Assembly: GCF_040538665.1 (NCBI RefSeq)
Contig: NZ_JBEWXT010000001.1
Span: 2,010,501-2,074,500 of the forward strand
Source: Aureibaculum sp. 2308TA14-22
GTDB taxonomy: Bacteria > Bacteroidota > Bacteroidia > Flavobacteriales > Flavobacteriaceae
DNA: 64,000 nt
Direction of reading: 5' to 3'
The notes under the pieces were generated by a model. That model was not told the origin of the DNA and made no database searches. It saw only the letters and a program-made list of their open reading frames with translations. The position numbers and the translations under genes are program-made. Of this stretch, positions 1-7,872 are shown in pieces. How positions within the stretch are numbered: the first letter of the stretch is position 1; each line of letters opens with the position of its first letter.

Positions 1-1
1 G

Positions 2-109
2 CAACGGCAAAACCAAGATAGTTTGACTTTATTGGCTGCAAGAAAAATAGGTTGGAGTTATTATGACTTATTAAAAAATATACTTAAACAGTCTTGGAAA
101 GCGAAATAA
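2..109 (+). CDS. C-terminal tail of an unidentified protein (cut by window edge)
   Basis: An open frame enters from the left edge and runs 35 codons to a TAA at 107-109. The visible tail is rich in Lys, Leu and aromatic residues and ends in SWKAK. No start codon is in the window and I recognise no family. The frame is continuous and is followed by 292 bases of AT-rich non-coding DNA, which fits a real gene end, but a chance open frame of this length cannot be excluded. Confidence 0.45.
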   Translation, partial: QRQNQDSLTLLAARKIGWSYYDLLKNILKQSWKAK

Positions 110-343
110 GAATTCCATTTATAATTAACCGTTCCTTAGTTTTTTAAAATTAAAATAACCTTATTTTTCTCCTAACACCACTACCCTATTCCATTGTTAA
201 TAAAAACTAGATGTTGCAGCAATAACTATTACTACTAATTTATTAAATTTGTAAACAGTTCGCTGACAAACACTTATTTCCCCTAAGTACTTCACTTTTT
301 AGAAATTTAGATTTTGTTTAGCATAAGTAACTTATAATTATAA

Positions 344-372
344 AGGATATAAACGTATTACGTTTATATCCT
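344..372. repeat. Perfect 12-bp inverted repeat upstream of the first full gene
   Basis: Arms AGGATATAAACG (344-355) and CGTTTATATCCT (361-372) are exact complements around a 5-base centre. The element ends 29 bases before the ATG at 402, so it could be an operator or the leader hairpin of that gene. There is no T-run on the plus side, so it is not a canonical terminator. The rest of the 110-401 spacer is AT-rich with nothing else I can support. Confidence 0.5.
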
Positions 373-401
373 AATTAACCACAAGCTGAACACAAAAGAA
401 A

Positions 402-1724
402 ATGACAACAACAGAAATACGAAAAATGATTGTTGAATCTGAAGATCCAAAATGGTTTAATTCTATGAAGGTAACAATTTCGTATTCTAGGATTGGCTTT
501 TATCAAACGATTAAAGGATTTAGTGCTATTCATAGATTTTTAAGTCAACAAATAAAGGGATGGGATAAATATGAAGATATTCCTAATGAATTAAATTCGT
601 CTAAACAGCACTTCACTAATTTGATGAATTTAACTGAGAACTTTATCAATTCATATAAAAATCATAAAGAGCCCCAACTAAATAATGGTTGGAGAAATGT
701 TCAAAATCAGTTACAAAGTGATGGAAACCAATTTACCTACGATTCGCCACAAACTGAGTTTTTAATTGATTTGAAAAAAGAGTTTCCAAATTATGTTTCT
801 GGAGCATATTACTATTTAATTGGTTCTTACAATTTTAGTAATCACAACAATTTCACGGGTGCGATTTTAGCTTATGAATTTGAATTAAAAGACCATACAA
901 ACATTACTCAACGTAGAAATAAAGAAAAGTCATCTATTACGAAAATCCGAAACGATTTAAGAGAACAACTTAATGAGTCTGAAACTCAACTAACGGAACA
1001 TCTTACAAATGCAAATGATGAGTACAAAGAGTACATAGAAAAAATTGAAGATTTTAAAACAGAGAAAGAAGGAATTTTCAATGATTGGTTTGAAGGAAAT
1101 GAAGAAAATGAAGTTAAAGGTGTAAAAGAAGAGTTTGATGACTTTAAAAGCAATAAAGAGTCGATTTTTACCGATTGGTTTGAGGGATCTGAAGGTGTCT
1201 TAGGTGTAAAAAAGAAAGTATCTGATTTAGAACATACTTATGAAGAACTTTTGCGATTAAAAAAGCCTGCGGATTACTGGGATAAGCGAGCCGGAAAATT
1301 AAGAACTCAGGGATGGATTTCTTTCGTTGCGTTAATAATATTTGTTGCAATTGTAGTTTGGTCTTTAGGTGAATTGTTATGGAAAACACCTGAACAAATT
1401 TATACAAGTTTTTTTGACGGAGATAAAAGTGCTGCCATCCGATGGTCAGTAATATATATAACATTTATTTCATTCATGGCTTTTTGCATAAGGGCAATAA
1501 CTAAAGTTATGTTTAGTTCATTTCACCTGGCACGCGATAGCGAAGAAAGAAATACTTTGACCTATTTTTATTTATCACTATTGAATGACTCAAATATTGA
1601 TAAAGAAGACAGACAACTAATAATACAATCACTGTTCAGTAGAGCTGATACCGGGTTACTTAAAGATGATTCTGGACCGACTATGCCAAATGATTTTGGA
1701 GGCAAAATGTTTGGGGGAAATTAA
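402..1724 (+). CDS. Coiled-coil membrane protein with two C-terminal TM helices (DUF6161-like)
   Basis: The 440-residue protein has a soluble, mostly helical N-terminal region of about 180 residues and a charged coiled-coil stretch at about 175-290. Two membrane helices follow (about 305-328 and 348-370), then a soluble C-terminal domain with the motif RADTGLLKDDSGP. That C-terminal motif and the layout recall DUF6161 proteins; this is from memory. Within the coiled coil a unit is duplicated: EGIFNDWFEG at about 225 and ESIFTDWFEG at about 254. There is no signal peptide, so both termini are probably cytoplasmic. Function is unknown. The gene stands alone, with an inverted repeat just upstream and a 16-bp repeat 16 bases after its stop. 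Confidence 0.8.
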   Translation: MTTTEIRKMIVESEDPKWFNSMKVTISYSRIGFYQTIKGFSAIHRFLSQQIKGWDKYEDIPNELNSSKQHFTNLMNLTENFINSYKNHKEPQLNNGWRNVQNQLQSDGNQFTYDSPQTEFLIDLKKEFPNYVSGAYYYLIGSYNFSNHNNFTGAILAYEFELKDHTNITQRRNKEKSSITKIRNDLREQLNESETQLTEHLTNANDEYKEYIEKIEDFKTEKEGIFNDWFEGNEENEVKGVKEEFDDFKSNKESIFTDWFEGSEGVLGVKKKVSDLEHTYEELLRLKKPADYWDKRAGKLRTQGWISFVALIIFVAIVVWSLGELLWKTPEQIYTSFFDGDKSAAIRWSVIYITFISFMAFCIRAITKVMFSSFHLARDSEERNTLTYFYLSLLNDSNIDKEDRQLIIQSLFSRADTGLLKDDSGPTMPNDFGGKMFGGN

Positions 1725-1781
1725 TAGCAGTGGCTAACAAAGAACTGAGTTAAAAAATAAGTAATTTAAGGTTACCCCTAA

Positions 1782-2111
1782 ATGAAAATAATTAGAGCAT
1801 TAGCTGAAGAAGAAATTGAATTGACAAAACATTTGTTAAGTTTGATACCTTACTTTAAAAAAGGTTTACCTAAAAAAGCTCGGACAATGTACGATGGCGA
1901 AATGGGTTCAATTTCTTTTGATCTTGATGGTAAAGCAGAATTTGGAAAAGTTCTCATAGAGGCTGAGTATAGCGACACGGACGGAGCAAATGTTTTAATT
2001 ACTTTAACAGAAGATGAAAACGGAAACTTATTTGAACTAGATTATTGGAAAACAGACTTTACTAAATTAGTTGAATATCCTAGTCCAGAAAAGATAAAAA
2101 TTTTATCTTAA
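1782..2111 (+). CDS. Small cytosolic protein, DUF6984-like
   Basis: This 109-residue protein has no signal peptide and no membrane segment. It opens with an Arg-Ala-Leu, acid-rich helix, then has a YDGEMGSISF motif at about residues 37-46 followed by alternating beta-strand-like segments. The N-terminal helix plus DGxMGS motif resembles DUF6984 proteins, which often sit in toxin-immunity or accessory regions; the assignment is tentative. The gene has its own 41-base spacer on the downstream side and no operon partner. Biochemical function is unknown. Confidence 0.65.
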   Translation: MKIIRALAEEEIELTKHLLSLIPYFKKGLPKKARTMYDGEMGSISFDLDGKAEFGKVLIEAEYSDTDGANVLITLTEDENGNLFELDYWKTDFTKLVEYPSPEKIKILS

Positions 2112-2152
2112 TAATTATAAATCAAATATAATTGTAGTACTTAATTTGAGAA

Positions 2153-2782
2153 ATGAACGAAAAAGATAAACAAAAAAAGAAAAGTTCTTTAAGAAAAAGA
2201 GCTGATGAAATAAAAGAACATCGATGTAAAAATCTAATTGCAGTTCTCGAAGAACCTAATATGCTCAAAAATATTGGAACGGTAATTCGTAATATTAATG
2301 CATTAGGGGTTGAAAAATTATATGTAGTTGACAGTCAAAATAGATTACCTAATGATTGGCAAGAAATGAGAGAAAGAACTTCTTTACTAAAACCTTCAGT
2401 TTCTGCAATTAAATGGAGTTTTGTTAAAACTTTTGAAAGTACTCAAGAGTGTATAGACCATCTAAATAAGAACAGATTTACTTCTGTAGTTACTTCTCCT
2501 CATATAAAAGGAAAGACGAATGTGATTTTACATGAAGGAAACTACACTCAAAAAAAACTTGCTGTATGGTTTGGAAATGAATCACGGGGAATTAGTCAAT
2601 TAGCAGTTGAAAATAGTGAAGCTTGTATTCAAATGGAAATGTTCGGAATTATTGAAAGTTTGAATTTAGGAACATCTTCTGGAATTGTCTTATACGAAAT
2701 TGCTAAACAAAGAAGAGAATATCAAAGTAAAAATAAACGCGGACAAAAGCGAGACCCAAAAGTTAAAACGGAGATCGAGTAG
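2153..2782 (+). CDS. SpoU/TrmH-family RNA 2'-O-methyltransferase
   Basis: Enzymes of this SPOUT-class family transfer a methyl group from S-adenosylmethionine to the 2'-hydroxyl of a tRNA or rRNA ribose. The three family motifs are visible. Motif 1 is N40-I-G-x-x-x-R46, with the catalytic-type Arg. Motif 2 is VWFGNESRG (G141, E143, G146). Motif 3 is ESLNLGTSSGIVLYE (about 168-182). The 209-residue length and a basic N-terminal extension (about residues 1-26) fit a TrmH-like protein rather than the longer RlmB type. Substrate is not decidable from sequence: tRNA Gm18 is the classic TrmH target. The C-terminal tail is Lys/Arg rich. The gene is monocistronic within an accessory region. Confidence 0.85.
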   Translation: MNEKDKQKKKSSLRKRADEIKEHRCKNLIAVLEEPNMLKNIGTVIRNINALGVEKLYVVDSQNRLPNDWQEMRERTSLLKPSVSAIKWSFVKTFESTQECIDHLNKNRFTSVVTSPHIKGKTNVILHEGNYTQKKLAVWFGNESRGISQLAVENSEACIQMEMFGIIESLNLGTSSGIVLYEIAKQRREYQSKNKRGQKRDPKVKTEIE

Positions 2783-2833
2783 TAATTGGCCTCACAATTT
2801 TTGTCATAGTAATTAATTATTAGTGTTTTGTAA

Positions 2834-3229
2834 ATGAAACAAACTATTACCAAAAACGATAAAAATTTAAAAATCTTGAATAAGTTAATTACGAATGGAT
2901 TTTATAAAGGTTATGTTAAAGCTGAAAAGTTTGAATTGAAAAGAAATTATTTTCCGAACAATTATAGGATACTAGGAATTTTGAACGAAGAAAATAAATA
3001 TGTGGTAAAATTTGACTTTGATTCTATGATGAGTGTTAATGCAAAAATTCTAATGATTCTTGGAGTTATCGTTTCCATTATAATGTTGATTAAAGGAAAT
3101 TGGATAATACCATTTGTTTTTATTGTTTCCTGGCTAATAGCGGTAATTGGTTTTAAAATGAAAGGCAAAAAGGAAATGGAATTATTTACAAATAAATTTT
3201 TGGAATTTTACAAAAACGAATATAGTTGA
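2834..3229 (+). CDS. Small membrane protein with two TM helices
   Basis: The protein has 131 residues. After a Lys-rich soluble N-terminal half (residues 1-65), two hydrophobic helices lie at about 70-87 and 90-109 with only a Lys-Gly-Asn turn between them, followed by a charged 20-residue tail. This is a helical-hairpin topology with both ends probably in the cytoplasm. No family is recognised. It lies 15 bases before the next lipoprotein gene, so the two may be co-transcribed. Confidence 0.6.
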   Translation: MKQTITKNDKNLKILNKLITNGFYKGYVKAEKFELKRNYFPNNYRILGILNEENKYVVKFDFDSMMSVNAKILMILGVIVSIIMLIKGNWIIPFVFIVSWLIAVIGFKMKGKKEMELFTNKFLEFYKNEYS

Positions 3230-3244
3230 AATAGAAATAAGAAA

Positions 3245-3757
3245 ATGAAAAAACTCATACTTATACTTATTGGATTAAACCTCACCTTTTGTCAAAATAC
3301 CAAAACGGGTATGACTAAGGAAGAATTCGAAACCAAAATCGAGATTATCGAAAAAGAAAATATTGCTAATAAAAGATTGGCAAATGGATGGTACACAACA
3401 TTATCAAAAGAAAATGAATTTAAACGATTATATAATAAGACATCTGATGAATATTTTATTAACCCAAAACCGATTGTACTACCTGACAATTTCAGTATAA
3501 GCGAAGAATATGAAAATAATCAAGGAGTGAAAACAATAGCAGTTTATTTTGATCAATCAGGGACAGATTCCTGGTCAAAGGCAACGGATTATAATATAGG
3601 ATTACACTTAATCTTTATTTTAGACAATGAAATTTTATCTGCCCCATTGGTAAATTCACAAATAACAAACGGAGCTTCTGCTTTTTGGAAAAATGAATTG
3701 ACTGAAAAACAGTGGAAAAAAATTAAAGAGATTGTTACACGTAAAACGAAGAACTGA
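3245..3757 (+). CDS. Lipoprotein with a SecD P1-head-like domain
   Basis: The 170-residue protein starts with a type II signal (MKKLILILIGLNLTFC) with Cys16 as the lipidated residue. The C-terminal half reads as a SecDF P1 head subdomain: FDQSGTDSW at about 99-107, then LIFILDNEILSAPLVNSQI and a Gly-Ala-Ser turn. This matches the family's pattern of a displayed dipeptide-like 'ILDG..l.aP.vns.I..G' strand. In SecD this subdomain is periplasmic and helps translocated chains release; here it stands alone on a lipid anchor without any SecD membrane domain. Function is unknown. The stop codon lies inside one copy of a 16-bp repeat also found at 1741-1756. Confidence 0.7.
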   Translation: MKKLILILIGLNLTFCQNTKTGMTKEEFETKIEIIEKENIANKRLANGWYTTLSKENEFKRLYNKTSDEYFINPKPIVLPDNFSISEEYENNQGVKTIAVYFDQSGTDSWSKATDYNIGLHLIFILDNEILSAPLVNSQITNGASAFWKNELTEKQWKKIKEIVTRKTKN

Positions 3758-3837
3758 GTTAAAAACAATAGTATATTTATAGTTATAACGAATTTAACTT
3801 AATGTGTTAATAAAATTACCTAAACAAGTTGAAAAAT

Positions 3838-4275
3838 ATGAAGTTAAAACCAAAAATTGGAATTGATAATCTCAAATTCGGAATGCCTCAAAAAGAGATT
3901 TATACGATTTTAGGAATGCCCAATAAAAAAAGAATAGATGAAGATGATGAAAATCAGCTTTTCATGGAATTTAATAAACCAAAATTAAGATTGACTATTT
4001 ACCAAGATGAAAATAGCAGATTGGGGTATATAAGAACCATAAATCCGGAACTAGAATATAATGGACATAAAATTATAAACTCGACACTTGAATTTGCTCA
4101 AACAGAAATATTTGGTGGAATTATTAAGGAATGGGAAATGGATGATTATGATTTTTGGACAAGCTATGGAAATGATGAATTTTGGATAACCCTAAATGTG
4201 GAGTATGGAATAGTTATAAGCTTAGAAATGGGAGTTCCATTTAAAAATGATGAAGAATATGATTGGCCAAAATAA
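3838..4275 (+). CDS. Acidic cytosolic protein of unknown function
   Basis: I chose the ATG at 3838; an in-frame TTG lies three codons upstream. The 145-residue protein is acidic, has no signal peptide, and near its N-terminus carries a KFGMPQKEIYTILGMP segment. This resembles the 'G-M-t-x-x-E-V-x-x-x-L-G-x-P' helix of SmpA/OmlA-like folds and several small immunity-type proteins. The rest is rich in Glu, Asp, Trp and Tyr, with short strand-like pieces. No close family is recognised. Its 3' end lies 16 bases before the start I prefer for the next gene. Confidence 0.6.
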   Translation: MKLKPKIGIDNLKFGMPQKEIYTILGMPNKKRIDEDDENQLFMEFNKPKLRLTIYQDENSRLGYIRTINPELEYNGHKIINSTLEFAQTEIFGGIIKEWEMDDYDFWTSYGNDEFWITLNVEYGIVISLEMGVPFKNDEEYDWPK

Positions 4276-4291
4276 AAAAACTAAAACAGCT

Positions 4292-4792
4292 ATGAAAAAA
4301 GCAATTTTTATACTTTTTGCAGTACTCCTATTTTCTTGTAATCCACAAAAAACACAACCTTCAGAAGATACAACAGAAGCCCTTAAAGCCGTTGTAGAAG
4401 GCGAAACCGAGGCCTATATGGAGAAAGATTATCAGAAATGGGCATCATATTGGGACCATAGCAGCGATGTGTTAAGATTAGATGTAGCCAACGGAAGTTT
4501 ATCCCAAACCAGAGGTTGGGACAACAATGGTGGCAATTTAGAATCCTTTTTTAAAGAGAATCCTGAGCCTATAACTTCTACTTTTGTAAACTCTAACTAT
4601 CTTATTTTTCACGATACCAATTTAGCTTGGGTCGCCTTTGACCAAACGTGGACAAGCCAATCAGGAGAAAAAAGTTTGGCAAAAGCAACCATTACCTTAG
4701 TTAAAAAAGAGAATGATTGGAAAATAATATCGTATACTGCCATTCAATACGAAGCCGAAGATGAGAATGCAGATACGTTGGGGAGGGAGTAG
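4292..4792 (+). CDS. NTF2-like (SnoaL/DUF4440-type) lipoprotein
   Basis: The start at 4292 gives a clean type II signal (MKKAIFILFAVLLFSC, Cys16). An upstream in-frame ATG at 4247 would overlap the preceding gene by 29 bases and spoil the signal, so I reject it. The mature part has the order of an NTF2-like cone: a first helix with EGETEAYMEKDYQKWASYW, a middle strand with a Trp-Asp-Asn loop, and last strands VAFDQTW, KATITLVKK and WKIISYTAIQYE. Such domains bind small molecules or act as isomerases or hydrolases; which one applies here cannot be told. It is probably anchored in the envelope. Confidence 0.75.
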   Translation: MKKAIFILFAVLLFSCNPQKTQPSEDTTEALKAVVEGETEAYMEKDYQKWASYWDHSSDVLRLDVANGSLSQTRGWDNNGGNLESFFKENPEPITSTFVNSNYLIFHDTNLAWVAFDQTWTSQSGEKSLAKATITLVKKENDWKIISYTAIQYEAEDENADTLGRE

Positions 4793-4883
4793 TTGTAGTT
4801 GGTGTTTTTTATAATACTATATTTATAGACATAACGGCCATAAACATAATACGGTTATCGTAATAGTTAACAATAATTGTAAA

Positions 4884-5423
4884 ATGAAGTTTGAAGAAAT
4901 ACATACTGAAAGATTAATTTTAAGAAAGCTTACTCAAGAATGTTTCGATTATATACATTCTGAAATGACTCAAGCTGAGCAATTGGAAGTCCTTGGTCTA
5001 AAATCCAATGAAGAGTTATTGAAAGAAAAAGAAAAATACAAGAATGGTCTGTCTACACATAATAAAAAATTTCTTTACTATCAATTAATTGACAAAAGCA
5101 CGAAAGAGATTGTTGGTTGGTGTGGTTTTCATACTTGGTACACAGATCATAATCGAGCCGAAATTGGATATGAATTGTTTGATGACAACTATAAAGGTAT
5201 AGGTATAATGTCAGAAGTAATAGCATTAATTGTTAATTATGGATTTAAACACATGGCTTTAGAAAGAATAGAAGCTTTTGTTGGCCCTAATAATACACCC
5301 TCTATAAAATTACTAAAAAGGATGAATTTTAAGAAAGAAGGACTTTTAAAACATCACTATTTCCATAAAAATAGAATGGAAGATTCAATAGTTTTTGCGT
5401 TATTGGAATCTGAAACACACTAA
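4884..5423 (+). CDS. GNAT-family N-acetyltransferase, RimJ/RimL-like
   Basis: The 179-residue protein begins with the typical TERLILRKLT strand at 8-17. It has a VGWCGFH strand at about 77-83, IGYELFD at 94-100, and the acetyl-CoA pyrophosphate loop YKGIGIMSEV at 103-112. The closing motifs are ALERIEAFVGPNNTPSIKLLKRMNFKKEG. This order is that of the RimJ/RimL branch of GNAT enzymes, which acetylate amino termini of proteins or small amines. The real substrate is unknown. A spacer with a repeated TATATTTATAG element precedes it; the serine hydrolase gene follows after 11 bases. Confidence 0.85.
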   Translation: MKFEEIHTERLILRKLTQECFDYIHSEMTQAEQLEVLGLKSNEELLKEKEKYKNGLSTHNKKFLYYQLIDKSTKEIVGWCGFHTWYTDHNRAEIGYELFDDNYKGIGIMSEVIALIVNYGFKHMALERIEAFVGPNNTPSIKLLKRMNFKKEGLLKHHYFHKNRMEDSIVFALLESETH

Positions 5424-5434
5424 AAATAAAAATC

Positions 5435-7198
5435 ATGAATAAACAAAAAAGAATGTTAGACAAAACTATCCTATTAGGATTTGTTGCTATAGTAATTTCA
5501 ATCAACTTTAGTTTTGGACAAACTAAAACTGAAAAGCTTGACAACTTGTTAAATAAATACCATGAATATGGTAAATTTAATGGTTCTGTTTTAATAGCAG
5601 ATCAAGGTAAAGTTGTTTATAAAAAAGGTTTTGGAATGGCAAATATGGAATGGGACATTCCAAATAAGTCAACTACCAAACACCGACTAGGTTCAATAAC
5701 CAAGCAATTTACCGCCATGCTAATACTACAGCTTGCAGCAGCAGACAAGCTTGATTTACAGGCACCAATTACCAAATACCTACCAGATTATCCTAAGAAA
5801 AGTGGAGACAAAATAACAACACATCATTTACTGACTCACACTTCGGGAATACCCAATTATACTGCCTTTCCAAAGTTTTTTGAAGAGGAAAGTCGCAATC
5901 CCTATAAACCAGAAGAGTTTGTTGAAAAATTCGCACACAAAGACTTGGAATTTACTCCTGGAGAAAAATTCAATTATAGTAATTCGGGCTATTTTCTTTT
6001 AGGGGTTATTGCAGAAAAACTTTCTGGGAAGACCTATGAGCAAATGCTACTCGATAACATTTTTACCCCTTTAGGCATGAAAAATTCAGGTTACGATAAT
6101 CATGGAGATATCTTAAAGAATAGAGCAACGGGATATGAAAAAAATGGCAAAGACTTTGTAAATTCTAGGTATCTAGACATGTCTATTCCTTATGCAGCCG
6201 GATCTTTATATTCAACCGTAGAAGATTTATATGTTTGGGATCAAGCATTATATACCAATAAGCTACTTTCAAAAAAATATATGGACATGTATTTTAAACC
6301 TTACATTCCGGCTTTTGGAAACGGTTTTTATGCCTATGGCTGGGGAATTGGAAAAGATGTAATTGGGAATACTAAAGATAGCATTAATGTCATTTCTCAT
6401 GGTGGTGGAATTAATGGGTTTAACACTATAATTTCACGAACGCCTTCAGATAAATCTTTAATTGTGCTTTTGAACAATACTGGAGGTGCTCCGCTAAACC
6501 AAATGGCCAGAGCTATAAGAGGAATTATGCATGGCAAAACTTATGATAATCCTAAAAAATCTCTTGCTTATGATCTTTTGCAAGTCATCCAAAAAGAAGG
6601 GCTTAAAGCTGGAGTTGCACATTTTAATGCTACTAAAAACTCAAATGGTTTCGATCTAAACGAAGGTGAAATGAACCAAATTGGTTACCAACTTATGGGA
6701 GAAGGTAAGGTTGAAGAAGCTGTTCAAGTTTTTAAATTAAACGTAGATGCTTTTCCAAATTCTTTCAATGCTTACGACAGTTATGGAGAAGCTTTAATGA
6801 GCCTAGGTAAAAATGACCTTGCCATAAAAAATTATAAAAAATCGGTAGAAATGAATCCAGCAAATCAAAATGGAATTGATATGCTTAAAAAATTAGGGGT
6901 AGATACTAGTGATCTGGTAAAAGAAGTTGTTGTACCCTCAACTATTTTAAAGAGTTATATAGGTAAATATGAACTTACACCTAACTTTATAATTACCATA
7001 TCAAAAGAGGGTAATCAAATGAAGGCACAAGCAACTGGACAACCGATAATTGATATTTTTCCTAAATCAAATACTGTTTTTTATCTAAAAGTAGTTAATG
7101 CTCAAATCACTTTTAATACAAATAAAACTGGGAAAGTTGAAAGTTTAACTTTGTTACAAGGAGGGCAAGAAATGACAGGAAAAAAACTAGTCGATTAA
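5435..7198 (+). CDS. Secreted class C beta-lactamase-fold serine hydrolase (S12) with TPR and C-terminal beta domain
   Basis: The protein has 587 residues. A signal peptide (about 1-29, ending SFGQ) is followed by an S12/AmpC-fold domain. Its catalytic motifs are S87-I-T-K90, Y181-S-N183 and an HGGG triad near residue 323. A TPR-like helical pair follows at about 425-490 (PNSFNAYDSYGEALMSLGKN), then a C-terminal beta domain at about 500-587 like those in many Bacteroidota S12 hydrolases. Members cleave esters, D-amino peptides or beta-lactams; a resistance role should not be assumed. It begins a tight three-gene unit (gaps of 2 and 1 bases). Confidence 0.88.
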   Translation: MNKQKRMLDKTILLGFVAIVISINFSFGQTKTEKLDNLLNKYHEYGKFNGSVLIADQGKVVYKKGFGMANMEWDIPNKSTTKHRLGSITKQFTAMLILQLAAADKLDLQAPITKYLPDYPKKSGDKITTHHLLTHTSGIPNYTAFPKFFEEESRNPYKPEEFVEKFAHKDLEFTPGEKFNYSNSGYFLLGVIAEKLSGKTYEQMLLDNIFTPLGMKNSGYDNHGDILKNRATGYEKNGKDFVNSRYLDMSIPYAAGSLYSTVEDLYVWDQALYTNKLLSKKYMDMYFKPYIPAFGNGFYAYGWGIGKDVIGNTKDSINVISHGGGINGFNTIISRTPSDKSLIVLLNNTGGAPLNQMARAIRGIMHGKTYDNPKKSLAYDLLQVIQKEGLKAGVAHFNATKNSNGFDLNEGEMNQIGYQLMGEGKVEEAVQVFKLNVDAFPNSFNAYDSYGEALMSLGKNDLAIKNYKKSVEMNPANQNGIDMLKKLGVDTSDLVKEVVVPSTILKSYIGKYELTPNFIITISKEGNQMKAQATGQPIIDIFPKSNTVFYLKVVNAQITFNTNKTGKVESLTLLQGGQEMTGKKLVD

Positions 7199-7200
7199 AA

Positions 7201-7536
7201 ATGATGCATAATAAATCGAAAATAATCAGAACTTGGAAAGGCTGGACTACATTAGAAAACGCCTCTATATATGAAAATATGCTAATTAATGAGGTATTCC
7301 CGACCGTAAAAAGAAATGGAGTAACTGGACTGGAAAAAGTTAGTATTTCCACTAGAAATAAAACTGATGAAGTAGAGTTTTTTTTGACATTACAATTCAA
7401 TTCACTTGATGCTGTAAAGTCATTTGCTGGAGAAGATTATAAACATGCTTATATTCCAGAAAATGCGAAGCAAGTATTAAAAAGATATGATAAGACAGCT
7501 GAGCATTACGAATTAAAAGAAGAATTAGTATTGTAA
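7201..7536 (+). CDS. Antibiotic biosynthesis monooxygenase (ABM)-fold protein
   Basis: This 111-residue protein has one ferredoxin-like ABM domain: IIRTWKGWT (first strand), the ENASIYENML helix, VSISTRNKTDEVEFFLTLQFNSLDAVKSFAG (strands 2-3 and helix), then the KHAYIPENAKQVL helix. ABM proteins are small dimeric oxygenases of quinol-like substrates or heme, or simply stress-responsive alpha-beta barrels. The start is only 2 bases after the serine hydrolase stop, and the stop is 1 base before the next gene, so the three are one transcription unit. Substrate is unknown. Confidence 0.72.
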   Translation: MMHNKSKIIRTWKGWTTLENASIYENMLINEVFPTVKRNGVTGLEKVSISTRNKTDEVEFFLTLQFNSLDAVKSFAGEDYKHAYIPENAKQVLKRYDKTAEHYELKEELVL

Positions 7537-7537
7537 G

Positions 7538-7858
7538 ATGAAAACATTTATAGGAAAAATTAAAGCTTTCTTTAATTTTTCAAGCCCCGAAAACAATAAA
7601 GATTTTCTGCTTGAAAAAGGCGAAAAAGTTGAAATAAAAGTTCCTGAAGAATTGCTTAATGGGCAGGTCTGGCAAATAACTTCTTGGCATTGTGAAGTCG
7701 GCGATATTATAAAACCAGGAGATTTAATTTGTACTATAGAGTCAAAAGATATAAGCTCCGATTTTGAAGCTTTTTTCCAAGGAAAAGTAAATTATAGAAA
7801 TACTTCAAAAAGTAGCTTAACAAAAGATGCTGTTATTGTAGAAATTATTGGGGATTAA
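7538..7858 (+). CDS. Stand-alone lipoyl/biotinyl-carrier-like domain protein
   Basis: The 106-residue protein has a basic N-terminal helix (1-17) followed by one flattened beta-barrel domain. WHCEVGDIIKPGDLICTIESKD at about 50-71 and FQGKV at about 80 match the lipoyl/biotinyl pattern: 'V-GD-V--GD-L--IE--K', hairpin lysine, then 'G-V'. The Lys of ESKD sits at the place of the modified lysine, so lipoylation or biotinylation is possible but not proven. No dehydrogenase or carboxylase subunit is nearby. The neighbour genes encode an ABM protein and a secreted hydrolase, which makes the pairing odd. Confidence 0.65.
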   Translation: MKTFIGKIKAFFNFSSPENNKDFLLEKGEKVEIKVPEELLNGQVWQITSWHCEVGDIIKPGDLICTIESKDISSDFEAFFQGKVNYRNTSKSSLTKDAVIVEIIGD

Positions 7859-7872
7859 TCAGGTTTATTGCG

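Noticed and set aside
4247-4291. An earlier start for the NTF2-like lipoprotein
   Set aside because: It would overlap the preceding gene by 29 bases and place a charged leader before the lipoprotein signal.
402-5423. A true integron cassette array
   Set aside because: The shared border motifs are short and not clearly attC-like, and no integrase gene is in the window.
5435-7198. Beta-lactam resistance gene
   Set aside because: The fold and catalytic motifs are S12-type, but the TPR and C-terminal domains are those of general serine hydrolases; resistance cannot be claimed.
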